Source: Oricola sp. (GTDB lineage Bacteria > Pseudomonadota > Alphaproteobacteria > Rhizobiales > Rhizobiaceae). From it: a stretch of 64,000 bases of DNA. The position numbers were made by a program, and so were the translations under genes. Below are positions 33,086-42,262 of the stretch, in pieces. A model generated the notes under the pieces. That model searched no databases. It had not been told where the DNA came from and was given only the letters and a program-made list of their open reading frames with translations. Location: NCBI RefSeq assembly GCF_022763245.1, contig NZ_JALEGV010000032.1:186001-250000 (forward strand). The letters run 5' to 3'. Every line of letters starts with the position of its first letter. Positions within the stretch are counted from its first letter, which is position 1.

Positions 33086-34657
33086 GTGGAGCGACTGACA
33101 TCGATTTGGCGGCACAGGCCGCGGGCGAGCTTCCGGCTCTGGCTGCTCCTGATGCTTTCGCTGTGCCATGGTTTGCCCGCGCAGGCGGTCGCCGGCGAAT
33201 TGGTGAACCGCGCCGTCGCTTCGGGTCTCGGCGGCGGGGCGCTCATCCAGTCGGACACGGCGCGCGCCGTGGTCGGGATCGAGCCGGCCAGACCGGGACT
33301 GCGCGTGTCGGTCGACGTCGCCATCTCGGGCGATGCCGCACCCGGATTGCCCCGTGGCGACCGGCTGGATTATGCGATCGTGGTGGAGAATGTCGGCGAC
33401 ATCGCGCTGGCCGGCGTTCGCCTGGCGCTTGAATTGCAGCAGGGCGGACAGGCCTTCGCGCCGAGCGAGCCGCCGGGATATCGGGGTGGCGACCTGACCA
33501 ATCCCGGCATCCTGGATCGCGGTGAGATCTGGCGCTACTCGGCCAGCTACCGGCTGACACGCGCCAATGCCGAGATCGGCGGCGAGATCGCTGCCGAGGC
33601 CAACGCTACCGCGAAGGGGGCCGGGCGCTCGGTTTCGGATCGCCAGGTGACTGCGTTCGTCATGCCGCCCCTGCAGGGCATTGCGCCGGGACTGATTTCG
33701 CTTTCCCATACGCCGAGCACCACGGAAGCGGCGGTCGGCGACCAGGTCGACTATACGATCACGGTCAGCAATCGCAGCTCAAACGAACTGTCGGCAACCC
33801 TTGTCGCCACGCTGTCGGAAGGCACGGTTCTGGTGGACGGCAGCGCGTTTCGCGACGGTGAACTCGCCGACGTGTTGCTCGACGGGCAGCAGGCGAGTTT
33901 CGGTACGCTGACTGTCGCGCCGCATGAAAGCATGTCGCTTCGCTATCTCGGCGAGATCGAAGAGACGCCGCTGCGGGGATATCACTCCAATTCCGCAAAG
34001 ATCTTCGACGCGCGGAGCCGGATCGCGCTGGCGCCGCCTTCGGAGGCGACGGTGCGCGTGGGAGACGAGCCGTTGGGCGACTGTGCCGCGATTTCGCTGC
34101 TTGTCTACGAGGACGCGAATCGCAACGGCGTGGCCGACACGGAGGAAGGCGGCATTGCGGGCGCCCGGGTCTCGGTCGACGGCGGCCCTGTCCTGACCAC
34201 CGACCTGCAGGGCCTTTATTCGTCACCCTGCGTGTCACTGCCGCGACTGAGCGGTGTCCAGTTGCGTTTCGCACTCGACGAGGCGACGCTCGGGGAGGGC
34301 TATCACGCGACCACGAGCAACCCGATGACGCTGGGGATCGAGCCGGGCGGCCAGGCGTCGGTCACCTTCGGTGTGGCGCAATCGCGCGTCGTGCGCCTCG
34401 ATCTGAACGCGGCGGCCTTCCGTCGAAACGAGGTAACGCCGGATGTCGGCCTTGCCGAGGGCATCACACGGTTGATCTCCGAACTCACGCGTGAGCACTC
34501 CATCCTGCGCCTGACCTACCATGCTCATCGCGAGGCCATCGACCTGCCGGAAGCGCGGCTCGAAACCGTGCGCAACGCCATTCTGGAACGCTGGGCGGCG
34601 GCAGGCGCGAGCTACGATCTGGAAATCGAGGCGCGGGTGGCCGGAAGCGGCGAATGA
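33086..34657 (+). CDS. Secreted DUF11/SdrB-like protein, second of a pair
   Basis: A 523-residue exported protein with signal peptide LWLLLMLSLCHGLPAQAVA (to about residue 36). It has two DUF11-like segments (RLDYAIVVENVGDIALAGV; VGDQVDYTITVSNRSSNELSA) and then an SdrB-like fold (LVYEDANRNGVADTEEGGIAGARVSVDG), a calcium-binding type known from surface adhesins. The last 90 residues (RLTYHAHREAIDLPEARLETVRNAI) form an alpha/beta domain faintly like the OmpA peptidoglycan-binding fold. The start is GTG at 33086. It is 30 bases after the first DUF11 gene and probably co-transcribed. The role is unknown. Confidence 0.7.
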   Translation: MERLTSIWRHRPRASFRLWLLLMLSLCHGLPAQAVAGELVNRAVASGLGGGALIQSDTARAVVGIEPARPGLRVSVDVAISGDAAPGLPRGDRLDYAIVVENVGDIALAGVRLALELQQGGQAFAPSEPPGYRGGDLTNPGILDRGEIWRYSASYRLTRANAEIGGEIAAEANATAKGAGRSVSDRQVTAFVMPPLQGIAPGLISLSHTPSTTEAAVGDQVDYTITVSNRSSNELSATLVATLSEGTVLVDGSAFRDGELADVLLDGQQASFGTLTVAPHESMSLRYLGEIEETPLRGYHSNSAKIFDARSRIALAPPSEATVRVGDEPLGDCAAISLLVYEDANRNGVADTEEGGIAGARVSVDGGPVLTTDLQGLYSSPCVSLPRLSGVQLRFALDEATLGEGYHATTSNPMTLGIEPGGQASVTFGVAQSRVVRLDLNAAAFRRNEVTPDVGLAEGITRLISELTREHSILRLTYHAHREAIDLPEARLETVRNAILERWAAAGASYDLEIEARVAGSGE

Positions 34658-34701
34658 CGGCGTGGTGCGCCGCATAACAAGGGTTGACGCCGGCTTGGTG
34701 C

Positions 34702-34725
34702 ATCAATATTTCAAGATTTATTGAT
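34702..34725. promoter_or_regulatory. ArsR/SmtB-type operator before the aquaporin gene
   Basis: ATCAATA, ten bases, TATTGAT: a perfect 7-bp inverted repeat of the form bound by ArsR-family metalloid sensors. TTGACG at 34684 is a plausible -35 box, so the repeat would cover the promoter. It ends 16 bases before the aquaporin ATG. No arsR gene lies in this window. Confidence 0.55.
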
Positions 34726-34741
34726 ATATTGGGTTGGCAGG

Positions 34742-35419
34742 ATGGACGTTTCCCGCAAATACGCCGCCGAGTTCATCGGAACCGCTTTTCTGCTGGCGAC
34801 GGTCGTCGGCTCGGGCATCATGGCCGAGACGCTGGCCGGCGGCAATGTCGCCATCGCCCTGCTCGGCAACACCATTCCGACCGGCGCCATCCTCGTCGTG
34901 CTGATCACCATGCTCGGTCCGATCTCCGGCGCGCATTTCAACCCCGCGGTGACCTTCGCCTTCTGGCTGCGGCGCGAGATCGCCGCGCGGGACGGTTTGA
35001 TCTATGTCGCCATTCAGGTGGCCGGCGGACTTGCGGGCGTCTGGGCTGCGCATGCGATGTTCGCGGACGACATCTTCCAGGCTTCCGCCAAGATCCGCAC
35101 GGGGGGCGCGCAATGGTTCGCCGAGATCGTCGCCACGTTCGGCCTCGTCTTCACGATCTTCGCCACCATCAAGGCCAATGAGAAGGCGGTCGCCATGGCC
35201 GTCGGTCTCTACATCACCGCGGCTTACTGGTTCACCGCCTCGACCTCCTTCGCCAATCCGGCGGTGACGATCGCACGTGCTTTTTCCGACACGTTCGCGG
35301 GAATTCGGCCGCTTGACGCGCCGATGTTCATCGTCGCCCAGTTCTTCGGCGCTACCGCGGCCTTCATTGTCTGCAAGTGGCTGCTCGCAAATGGAAAAGA
35401 TGCCGCCGAGGCGGGTTGA
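34742..35419 (+). CDS. MIP-family channel, AqpS-like
   Basis: A 225-residue membrane channel with six helices and both pore loops: HFNPAV near residue 67 and FANPAVTIAR near residue 177. The second loop and following RAFSDTFAGI match the AqpS group, which rhizobia encode in arsenic-resistance operons to pass arsenite or methylarsenic outward, rather than the NPARD of classical GlpF. Here glycerol kinase follows 61 bases later, so glycerol entry is an alternative. The ArsR-like operator upstream favours a metalloid link. The ATG at 34742 follows GGCAGG. Confidence 0.82.
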   Translation: MDVSRKYAAEFIGTAFLLATVVGSGIMAETLAGGNVAIALLGNTIPTGAILVVLITMLGPISGAHFNPAVTFAFWLRREIAARDGLIYVAIQVAGGLAGVWAAHAMFADDIFQASAKIRTGGAQWFAEIVATFGLVFTIFATIKANEKAVAMAVGLYITAAYWFTASTSFANPAVTIARAFSDTFAGIRPLDAPMFIVAQFFGATAAFIVCKWLLANGKDAAEAG

Positions 35420-35480
35420 AGCGAGCCGGGCGATCTGGTTGTAATCCACCCCTTGGCTGAGAATGGGGAGGAGAATACGC

Positions 35481-36977
35481 ATGAGCGGCTTTATTCTGGC
35501 GATCGACCAGGGCACGACGTCGTCGCGCGCGATCGTTTTCGACGCGGAGCAGGCAATCGTCGGGATCGGCCAGAAGGAGTTTCCGCAGCACTTCCCGAAA
35601 TCCGGCTGGGTGGAGCATGACCTGGAGGACATCTGGGGGACCGTGGTCGACACCTGCCGAGATGCGATTGCCGATGCGGGGATCGCGGCGTCGGACATCG
35701 CAGCGATCGGCATCACCAATCAGCGCGAGACGGTGGCCTTGTGGGATCGCAGGACCGGCGAACCCGCCTGCCATGCGATCGTTTGGCAGGACCGGCGCAC
35801 CGCCGACTTCTGCGATTCGTTGAAGGCGAAGGGCCACGAGCCTGAATTCACCGAGAAAACCGGTCTTCTTCTCGACCCGTATTTCTCCGGAACAAAGGTC
35901 ACCTGGGCGCTCGACAATGTGGACGGGCTGCGCGCCCGCGCCGAAGCCGGCGAGATCGCTTTCGGCACGATCGACACTTTCCTCATCTGGCGGCTCACCG
36001 GCGGCGCGCGGCATGTGACCGACGCGACCAACGCTGCGCGCACGCTCATTTACAACATCGCCGAAAACCGCTGGGACGACGGCCTTCTGGAGATCCTGCG
36101 CATCCCGTCGTCGATCCTGCCCGACGTGCTCGATTGCGCGGCCGATTTCGGCACGGCCAAGGCGGAGATCTTCGGCGCTGAAATCCCGGTCTACGGGGTC
36201 GCCGGCGACCAGCAGGCGGCGACCATCGGTCAGGCCTGTTTCGAACCGGGCATGTTCAAGTCGACCTACGGAACGGGCTGTTTCGCGCTGCTCAATACGG
36301 GGACGGACAGGGTCGTCTCCGGAAACCGGATGTTGACGACGATCGCCTATCGGCTGGGTGGCGAGACGACTTACGCGCTGGAAGGCTCGATCTTCATGGC
36401 TGGCGCGTCGGTGCAGTGGCTTCGCGACGGGCTCGGCCTCATCGAATCCGCCGCCGAGAGCGGAACCATGGCCGAGAAGGCGGATCCGGAGCAGGACGTC
36501 TATCTGGTGCCGGCCTTTGTCGGCCTCGGCGCGCCGCATTGGGACGCCAACGCCCGGGGGGCACTGTTCGGCCTGACGCGCGGCACCGGGCCGAACGAAA
36601 TCGCGAAGGCGACGCTGGAGGCCGTCTGCTACCAGACGCGCGATCTCCTCGAGGCCATGCACCGCGACTGGGACGCACCCGACCATACGTCGACGACATT
36701 GCGCGTCGATGGCGGCATGGTGGCGTCGGACTGGACCATGCAGTGCCTGGCCGACATGCTCGACGCGCCCGTCGACCGGCCGGTGGTCAAGGAGACGACG
36801 GCGCTCGGCGCCGCCTGGCTGGCCGGCTCGCATGCCGGCGTCTGGCCGGGTCGCGACGGGTTTGCCAAGACCTGGGCGCTCGAAACGACCTTCACGCCGA
36901 AAATGGACGAGGCGGAACGCGCGCGCAAATATGACGGCTGGCTGGATGCGGTGAGGCGGACGTTGAGCACCGCCTAA
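35481..36977 (+). CDS. glpK: Glycerol kinase
   Basis: A 498-residue FGGY-family kinase that phosphorylates glycerol to glycerol 3-phosphate. [15 protein letters not shown] is the N-terminal phosphate loop. [17 protein letters not shown] and [30 protein letters not shown] are GlpK hallmarks, and [12 protein letters not shown] marks the C-terminal domain. The ATG at 35481 follows GGAGGAG. It lies downstream of the MIP channel, with which it may be co-transcribed. No glycerol ABC transporter or glpD is in the window. Confidence 0.93.
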   Translation: MSGFILAIDQGTTSSRAIVFDAEQAIVGIGQKEFPQHFPKSGWVEHDLEDIWGTVVDTCRDAIADAGIAASDIAAIGITNQRETVALWDRRTGEPACHAIVWQDRRTADFCDSLKAKGHEPEFTEKTGLLLDPYFSGTKVTWALDNVDGLRARAEAGEIAFGTIDTFLIWRLTGGARHVTDATNAARTLIYNIAENRWDDGLLEILRIPSSILPDVLDCAADFGTAKAEIFGAEIPVYGVAGDQQAATIGQACFEPGMFKSTYGTGCFALLNTGTDRVVSGNRMLTTIAYRLGGETTYALEGSIFMAGASVQWLRDGLGLIESAAESGTMAEKADPEQDVYLVPAFVGLGAPHWDANARGALFGLTRGTGPNEIAKATLEAVCYQTRDLLEAMHRDWDAPDHTSTTLRVDGGMVASDWTMQCLADMLDAPVDRPVVKETTALGAAWLAGSHAGVWPGRDGFAKTWALETTFTPKMDEAERARKYDGWLDAVRRTLSTA

Positions 36978-36981
36978 GCCG

Positions 36982-37689
36982 TTACTGTAGTTGAAATTCG
37001 ATCACCTCGGGTCGTGACGGATCGGCAAGGCGAAGGATGGGGCGCGCATTGGCGTAGCTGCTCCATCTGTACCAGACCTCGCGGTCGAGTTCGTCGTCGT
37101 AGCTGTCCAGCAACACGCCGACGAACGGGTCGCCGGTCGGCGTTCCCTCGTGGTCGGACACGCGTTGCGACAACCGGTTGAGATGCATGTCGAAGCGTTT
37201 CGCCACGCCGTCCTCGCCGAAGACTGGGACGAGATAGAAGCCGCCGTCGTCGCCTTCGTCATAGCCGGAAAAGCAGGAGAAACCCGGCTGTTGGACCTTG
37301 TCTTCGGCGCTCTCTTGCACGGGCTGGCAATACATCACGCCCGAGAAGACAAGCATGTTGTCGAAGATCCTGTCGGCGGGATCGATCCTTGCGGCGATGC
37401 GAAGATAGATGCTGCTGCGATCGAGCATGGCCTCGAAGCCGGCTTTGCTCAGCCCGTCGGGCCGGTCCGATTCGATCGTGACGAGAATGTCCGTGACCGC
37501 GAAATCGCCGTGCTGGCGCAGATTGTAGTCGCTGTCTTCGCTTTCATGCTGAAGCACCATGCGGTCGGATGTCGGCCGGTCCGCCAGGAGGTGAAGGTAG
37601 ATTTCGGGGGCCGCCAATCCGCTCGAAACGCCGATGCACATGAAGGCGAAAGATGTGAGCAGGGAAGGCAGGATGTTGGACGGTCTCAA
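36982..37689 (-). CDS. Predicted periplasmic protein of unknown function
   Basis: About 235 residues. With a TTG start at 37689 the product begins with a good signal peptide (LPSLLTSFAFMCIGVSSGLA) and the mature part starts APEIYLHLLADRP. The ATG at 37641 cuts the signal in half and is less likely. The mature protein has beta-rich alternation and cysteines in MYCQPVQE and FSCFSGYDEGDDGGF; no family is recognised. It is the last gene of a leftward run after the phosphoesterase, five bases from the convergent glpK stop. Confidence 0.6.
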   Translation of the reverse strand: MRPSNILPSLLTSFAFMCIGVSSGLAAPEIYLHLLADRPTSDRMVLQHESEDSDYNLRQHGDFAVTDILVTIESDRPDGLSKAGFEAMLDRSSIYLRIAARIDPADRIFDNMLVFSGVMYCQPVQESAEDKVQQPGFSCFSGYDEGDDGGFYLVPVFGEDGVAKRFDMHLNRLSQRVSDHEGTPTGDPFVGVLLDSYDDELDREVWYRWSSYANARPILRLADPSRPEVIEFQLQ

Positions 37690-37793
37690 TGGATTAGGCC
37701 TTCTGATCGTGTTTGGCGGTTCGCGTGCGGCGTCCGCATGTTTGTTGCTCGTGAACCGGCCTTTGGGCCGGGGCAGGCCGATCTTCTCTGCGA

Positions 37794-38348
37794 TCATCCC
37801 AGTTCGTTGCCGTGCTCGACATCCGACCAGTGCTGGTTGACCGGAAGCTTCGACGCGCGCCGCTTGATGTCGGCGATGCGCACCGGTTTGAAGTCCCACT
37901 GATCGACGCCGACATTGACGCTGTTGCGTGACCCTTGCCACTGGTCGTGGACGTGGCCGAAGAGTTGCAGCGCGCCGCGCCGCGCGCCGTTCCAGGTGAT
38001 CATCGGATAGTGGCAGAGCGTCAGCAACTGATCGCCGTCGGTGATTTCGGCCATGTATTCGACGCTGCGCCAGGGAAGGGAAATCACTGCCTCGTCGTCG
38101 TGGTTTCCGATCACCAGATGCTTTCGGCCCGGCAGGCTGTGAAACCAGCTTTCGAAGCGTTCGATGCTGTCGGAGCGGCCGAAGGCGAAGTCGCCGATGA
38201 TCCACAGGTCGTCATCCTGCGCGACCAGCGCCTGGAAGTTGGCGATGATCCGCGCATTCATGTCGGTGACAGATTGGAACGGCCGGCCGCAGAATTCGAT
38301 GATGCGTTCGTGGCCGAGGTGGAGATCGGCCGAATACCAGTTTGCCAT
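37794..38348 (-). CDS. Calcineurin-type metallophosphoesterase
   Basis: A 184-residue cytoplasmic phosphoesterase of the small YfcE-like kind. The motif blocks are in order: SADLHLGHERII (metal Asp and His), WIIGDFAFG (bridging Asp), VIGNHDD (Asn-His), LCHYPM and FGHVHDQW (metal His). The substrate, a phosphodiester or nucleotide, is unknown. It starts 95 bases after the MarR gene in the same direction, so it may share its transcript. Confidence 0.85.
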   Translation of the reverse strand: MANWYSADLHLGHERIIEFCGRPFQSVTDMNARIIANFQALVAQDDDLWIIGDFAFGRSDSIERFESWFHSLPGRKHLVIGNHDDEAVISLPWRSVEYMAEITDGDQLLTLCHYPMITWNGARRGALQLFGHVHDQWQGSRNSVNVGVDQWDFKPVRIADIKRRASKLPVNQHWSDVEHGNELG

Positions 38349-38443
38349 GTGTCCCGGCCGTCTCGTGATGCAGGTAAAGGCCTCAGCCCGTGCCATCGAA
38401 CCATAAGCGGGAAGTGTCCCGGGATCGAGTTTGACCGCCCCTC

Positions 38444-38881
38444 CTACTTCTTGGGAAGGGACATTTTTTCGAGGATGTTCAAGGCGGCGCTGACGGTTTG
38501 CAGTTCGGTTGGGCCAAGCTGCTTCAGCAGTTCCTCTTCGCGCGCCTTCAGAAGGTCGGTGAGGGCGTCGTAGCTCTTTCGGCCCTTCGAGGTGAGGGCA
38601 AGGTGCTCTATGCGGCGGTCGGTCTCGTCGCGGTTGCGCTCCAGCCAGCGCCGGCTTTCCAGCGCGGAGACGGCGCGCGAGACCTTGGTCTTGTGCAGGC
38701 CGGTGCGGCGCACGATCTCGCGCGCGGTCAGCGTGTCGGCCTCGCCGAGATGGGCAAGAACCTGCCATTCAGGGCGCGTCATGCCGTGCTGGTCGCGGTA
38801 GACGGGCTGGAAGTGGCGGCTCACCGCCTCGGAGACTCGGTCGAGGCGATAGGCCAGAAAGCTGTCGAGCCTGAAGCTCAC
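38444..38881 (-). CDS. MarR-family transcriptional regulator
   Basis: A 145-residue winged-helix protein. The DNA-binding part is [41 protein letters not shown] with the wing in [21 protein letters not shown]. The GTG start overlaps the ureG stop by three bases (GTGA), so it is the last gene of the urease accessory run and translationally coupled to it. MarR proteins usually repress nearby genes and respond to a small ligand; candidates are the urease genes or the SMR exporter of the same run. Confidence 0.83.
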   Translation of the reverse strand: MSFRLDSFLAYRLDRVSEAVSRHFQPVYRDQHGMTRPEWQVLAHLGEADTLTAREIVRRTGLHKTKVSRAVSALESRRWLERNRDETDRRIEHLALTSKGRKSYDALTDLLKAREEELLKQLGPTELQTVSAALNILEKMSLPKK

Positions 38882-39492
38882 AAGCCGCCCTGCGCGGTGA
38901 CGAAATCCGCGATCTCGGCAACGCCGTCGCCATGTTTCAGGTCGGAGAACAGGAAAGGACGCCCGGCGCGGCCCGTTTCGGCGTCGCGGCGCATGCGATC
39001 GAGATCGGCTCCGACATAGGGCGCAAGATCGGCCTTGTTGATGATGAGGAGATCGGAACGCGTGATCGCCGGTCCGCCTTTCCTCGGAATGTCGTCGCCC
39101 TGGCATACCGAGATCACATAGAGCGAGAGGTCGGCGAGGTCCGGCGAGAATGTCGCCGCCAGATTGTCGCCGCCGGATTCGATGAAGATCACGTCGAGAT
39201 CGGGCACGCGTTCGCGCAGCCGCTCGATGGCGCGCAGGTTGATCGAGGCATCCTCGCGGATGGCGGTATGCGGGCAACCGCCGGTTTCCACGCCCTCGAT
39301 GCGTTCGGCGGGCAGCGCCTGCATGCGGGTCAGCGCCTCGGCGTCTTCGGCCGTGTAGATGTCGTTGGTCACGACGCCGACCGAGAGCTTGTCGCGCAAC
39401 GCCTTGCACAATTCTGCGGTGAGCGTCGTCTTGCCGGAGCCGACGGGGCCGCCGATGCCGACGCGCAAGGGGCCATTGGGGGAGGTGGTCAT
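38878..39492 (-). CDS. ureG: Urease accessory GTPase
   Basis: A 204-residue SIMIBI-class GTPase that drives nickel insertion into urease together with UreD, UreF and UreE. The P-loop is [30 protein letters not shown] holds the nickel-binding [20 protein letters not shown] is the switch region and [11 protein letters not shown] is the guanine-specificity motif. It starts inside the last codons of ureF and ends coupled to marR. Confidence 0.95.
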   Translation of the reverse strand: MTTSPNGPLRVGIGGPVGSGKTTLTAELCKALRDKLSVGVVTNDIYTAEDAEALTRMQALPAERIEGVETGGCPHTAIREDASINLRAIERLRERVPDLDVIFIESGGDNLAATFSPDLADLSLYVISVCQGDDIPRKGGPAITRSDLLIINKADLAPYVGADLDRMRRDAETGRAGRPFLFSDLKHGDGVAEIADFVTAQGGL

Positions 39493-40151
39493 GACAGGAA
39501 CAATCTCGATTGAAGCGTTTCGTGTTTCATGGTCGCAATGTCTGCGAGAATCGTGCCGCTGCCAAGATCGTCCAGCGTGGACAGAGCGGCACGCTCGGCG
39601 GCCGCGGCGATCATCGGCTCCAGTTCGGCGAGCAGGCGCGCCGCGCCGCGCTGGCCGGTGACGGAGAGGCGGATGGCGGCTTGCAACTGGTTGGCGGCGA
39701 AGGCGTGCAGGAATGCGGCGAGGCCGTCGGCAAGCGGGATCGACTGCAGGCCGCAGGCCGCGCCGACGGCGACGCAGAGCGGAGTGCTGCGCGGCGATGG
39801 CAAGACGCCGGCCTCGAACCAGTGCTGCGCCGCCTCGATGAAGCCGGAACCCTGGTCCAGCGTCTCGCGGTGGCGTTCCGCCGAGCCCGTCATGGCGCTT
39901 GCCAGATCGGCAATCTCGTTCAAGGTCGTTTCGTCGCCGGCCGCGCGCCAACTGGCCGCGAAGAAGACCGCGTCGTTCCACGGCGCGCCGCTTGTCAGCA
40001 GGCGCGAGATCCATTCCCTAAGGTCGTCGGTGTTCGTCACGGCGCTGGCGCTCACGGCCTGTTCCAGCCCGGCGGAATAGGCGAAGCCTCCGGTCGGGAA
40101 GACCGGCGAGAGCCAAGACATCAACCGAAGGAGATTGGCGGAACCGCTCAT
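39489..40151 (-). CDS. ureF: Urease accessory protein
   Basis: A 220-residue all-helical scaffold that bridges UreG to the urease apoenzyme through Ure[24 protein letters not shown] at the N-terminus is the UreF signature. The start overlaps the stop of the YrhK gene by 4 bases and its stop overlaps ureG by 4 bases. Confidence 0.92.
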   Translation of the reverse strand: MSGSANLLRLMSWLSPVFPTGGFAYSAGLEQAVSASAVTNTDDLREWISRLLTSGAPWNDAVFFAASWRAAGDETTLNEIADLASAMTGSAERHRETLDQGSGFIEAAQHWFEAGVLPSPRSTPLCVAVGAACGLQSIPLADGLAAFLHAFAANQLQAAIRLSVTGQRGAARLLAELEPMIAAAAERAALSTLDDLGSGTILADIATMKHETLQSRLFLS

Positions 40152-40429
40152 TGCTTCGCCCGTTCGGCGAGGTCGGCGAAATCGCCGATCATCGCGTAAT
40201 GCAGCTCACGTACGAGTTTCAGCGACGGGCCGATCACGAACAGGGCCGATCCGACAACGAAGCACCAGATCGCCGGCGTTTCCCATGTCTTGTAGAAGAA
40301 CATCCAGGAGCCGACGAGAAACAGCACGCCGGCGCAGAACTGCACGATCGTGAAGGCCAGCTCGTAGGCGGCGTAGAGCTTCTCGTGCCGTTTCGAGGCG
40401 TTGCGGGTGTTGGGCGCGAATGGTCTCAT
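40148..40429 (-). CDS. YrhK-domain small membrane protein
   Basis: A 93-residue protein with two membrane helices (FTIVQFCAGVLFLVGSWMFF and IWCFVVGSALFVIGP) joined by a short loop, the YrhK domain layout. The family has no firm function. It overlaps the ureF start by 4 bases and follows the SMR exporter by 37 bases, so it is embedded in the urease accessory operon. Confidence 0.75.
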   Translation of the reverse strand: MRPFAPNTRNASKRHEKLYAAYELAFTIVQFCAGVLFLVGSWMFFYKTWETPAIWCFVVGSALFVIGPSLKLVRELHYAMIGDFADLAERAKQ

Positions 40430-40466
40430 GCGACAGCCTCCCTGTCCGGCACTGCGCGAGCCGGTG

Positions 40467-40814
40467 TCAGTGCTCCACAGCTCGGGAAAACAGATGGATG
40501 ACGAGAACGCCGGCGATGATCAGGCCGAGGCCCAGGATCGCCGGCAAATCGAGGCGCTGACCGAGCATCAGCCAGGCGGCAATGGCGATCAGCACGATGC
40601 CGGCGCCGGACCAGATGGCATAGACGATGCCGGCCGGTATCACGCGGATCGGGAAGGACAGGAGCCAGAAGGAGAGCGCGTAAAAGGCGATGGTGACCAC
40701 GCTCGGCCACAGCCTGGTGAAGCTGTCGGTGCGGGCCAGCGCCGTCGTCGCGATCACTTCGGCCACGATCGCGGCGCCCAGCAGGACATAGTTGGTGAAG
40801 AGGCTGGATGGCAT
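40467..40814 (-). CDS. Small multidrug resistance exporter, EmrE/Qac type
   Basis: A 115-residue four-helix proton antiporter that works as an antiparallel dimer. The essential Glu is in AAIVAEVIATTAL near residue 18. FTRLWPSV, SFWLLSF, YAIWSGAGIVLI and GQRLDLPAILG follow EmrE closely, so it belongs to the broad quaternary-ammonium subtype rather than the guanidinium-specific (Gdx/SugE) subtype. It lies between ureE and the YrhK gene on the same strand. Its place in a urease operon is unusual. Confidence 0.88.
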   Translation of the reverse strand: MPSSLFTNYVLLGAAIVAEVIATTALARTDSFTRLWPSVVTIAFYALSFWLLSFPIRVIPAGIVYAIWSGAGIVLIAIAAWLMLGQRLDLPAILGLGLIIAGVLVIHLFSRAVEH

Positions 40815-40841
40815 CGAAGACGTCCGCGCGCGATGTTGCCT

Positions 40842-41354
40842 TCAGTGGTCGTGACCATGATCGGCATGATCATGGTCGCCATGTGTGTGGCCGTGCCCGT
40901 GATGGTGGTGGTCATGGCCGTGCGCGCCATGCGCGTCGCCATAAGCGCCGCCCTCGGGGTCGAAGGCCGCTTCGGTCTCGGTCACCGACGCGCCGAGACC
41001 TTCCAGCATGTCGCGGATGACATGGTCGCGGCGGATCAGGATGTGGTCAGCGAATATCTGTGCCGGCAGATGGCGATTGCCGATCTGCCATGCCAGCGCC
41101 AGCAGGTGACGCGCGTCGCGGCCGCGAACGATGCAAAGCGCCTCCGGTGCGGCCATGACCTCGATGACGCGCCCGTCATCCAGCATCAGCCCGTCGCCAT
41201 GGCGCAGCAACCGCGCTTCGGCGAGGTCGAGCAGAAACTCGATGCCGTTGTCGGAGACCATCTTCATGCGCCGGCGATGGCGCGCGGTCTCGTCCAGCGT
41301 GATCGTGCCGGCGGGATTGTGGAAATGGCGGGTGACGGAGGAGGCGGTGGGCAT
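40842..41354 (-). CDS. ureE: Urease nickel metallochaperone
   Basis: A 170-residue nickel carrier. An N-terminal peptide-binding domain ([22 protein letters not shown]) is followed by the UreE metal-binding domain with [13 protein letters not shown], and the last 35 residues are an extreme His/Asp tail ([12 protein letters not shown] and more) that stores nickel. It delivers nickel to UreG-UreF-UreD. It is the first gene of the second urease block, about 4.3 kb from ureC. Confidence 0.93.
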   Translation of the reverse strand: MPTASSVTRHFHNPAGTITLDETARHRRRMKMVSDNGIEFLLDLAEARLLRHGDGLMLDDGRVIEVMAAPEALCIVRGRDARHLLALAWQIGNRHLPAQIFADHILIRRDHVIRDMLEGLGASVTETEAAFDPEGGAYGDAHGAHGHDHHHHGHGHTHGDHDHADHGHDH

Positions 41355-41439
41355 GGGCGAAGACTACACCGGATGCGCGGTCCCGCGCCAGCGCCGCAAC
41401 GCTGGCGAAGTGCGATTTCCCCGTCCGCGGGCGAGCCTC

Positions 41440-41616
41440 TCAGAGGCGAGACATGACCTTGCGAATGGCGGCGTCGCGGGTCGTGCCGCGGGCGCGGAAG
41501 GTGTGGTCCGGCGTGTTGAAGAGTTCGTTCATTTCGCGTGCCACGGCGATCGTTCCGGCAAAACCGGTAACGGCGCGGCTGAAGGAAGAGAACAGGTTTC
41601 TGCTGTTGCCGGACAT
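41440..41616 (-). CDS. Small protein of unknown function (58 aa)
   Basis: A 58-residue frame beginning MSGNSRNLFSSF and ending AAIRKVMSRL. It has a good ribosome site (GAGGG, 8 bases before the ATG) and codon use like the neighbours. It is basic and probably helical (TGFAGTIAVAREMNELF), with no membrane segment or Cys. It lies 85 bases upstream of ureE on the same strand. I do not recognise a family. Confidence 0.6.
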   Translation of the reverse strand: MSGNSRNLFSSFSRAVTGFAGTIAVAREMNELFNTPDHTFRARGTTRDAAIRKVMSRL

Positions 41617-41722
41617 GTGTGTACACCCTCGTTAGACGTTTGCGTCGGATATAAGCGGCATGCTGCAGCGCAACAATTGCGTCCAGCGGATGGCAGCCAT
41701 GCGTTATCGGGATGGGGAGGTG

Positions 41723-42256
41723 TCAGGTCGTGCCGCGCATACGCAGACGACGAATCGCCCAGAGGACCACGAGGCCGAGCAGCAGGATCATGGCGACGGT
41801 ACTCGATGCCGCTTTCGCCTGTGAATGCCAACTGGCCGCCGACACCATCTGCGGCGTGATGCCGTCCGGTCCGCTCGCCAGCATCGCCGACACGTCCCGG
41901 TTTTCCCAGTAGTCGAAGATCATGCCGGGGAGGGCGGTGGCGGCGAGGAGGTAGCCGAACGGGCCCCAACTCTTGGGCGAGAGGCGGAGCATGGACCAGC
42001 CGAGTGTCAGCGCGAGCAGCGCCGGATAGGCGGTATCCAGCCTGTGCTGGACGGACTCGTAGAAATCGACACCCTCGGGCGACAGCGCGCGCAGAAACGC
42101 GCGCGCCTCGTCGTAGGAATAGCCGCCCGGGCGCAGGTCGAAGACCGTCAGTCCCCCGGCGTCTTCGGTCAGGACCGGGATGGACCAGGCCATCATCACG
42201 CCGTAGACGGCAAGCGTGACAGCGACGAGGAACCAGAATGCCAGGTGCCTTCTCAT
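41723..42256 (-). CDS. Membrane protein of unknown function
   Basis: A 177-residue protein with about four membrane segments: FWFLVAVTLAVYGVMMAW, YPALLALTLGWSML, FGYLLAATALPGMIF and VAMILLLGLVVLWAI. The first periplasmic loop carries an acidic, tyrosine-rich stretch (PGGYSYDEARAFLRAL). No family recognised. It follows the attachment-type gene by 6 bases and should share its FNR-box promoter. Confidence 0.65.
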   Translation of the reverse strand: MRRHLAFWFLVAVTLAVYGVMMAWSIPVLTEDAGGLTVFDLRPGGYSYDEARAFLRALSPEGVDFYESVQHRLDTAYPALLALTLGWSMLRLSPKSWGPFGYLLAATALPGMIFDYWENRDVSAMLASGPDGITPQMVSAASWHSQAKAASSTVAMILLLGLVVLWAIRRLRMRGTT

Positions 42257-42262
42257 TGATCG

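Noticed and set aside
34742-35419. Classical glycerol facilitator GlpF
   Set aside because: The second pore loop is NPAVTIAR and not NPARD; it fits the AqpS group better, although glpK follows.
40467-40814. Guanidinium exporter (Gdx/SugE), suggested by the urease context
   Set aside because: Sequence follows EmrE (FTRLWPSV, YAIWSGAGIVLI, GQRLDLPAI), the broad Qac subtype.
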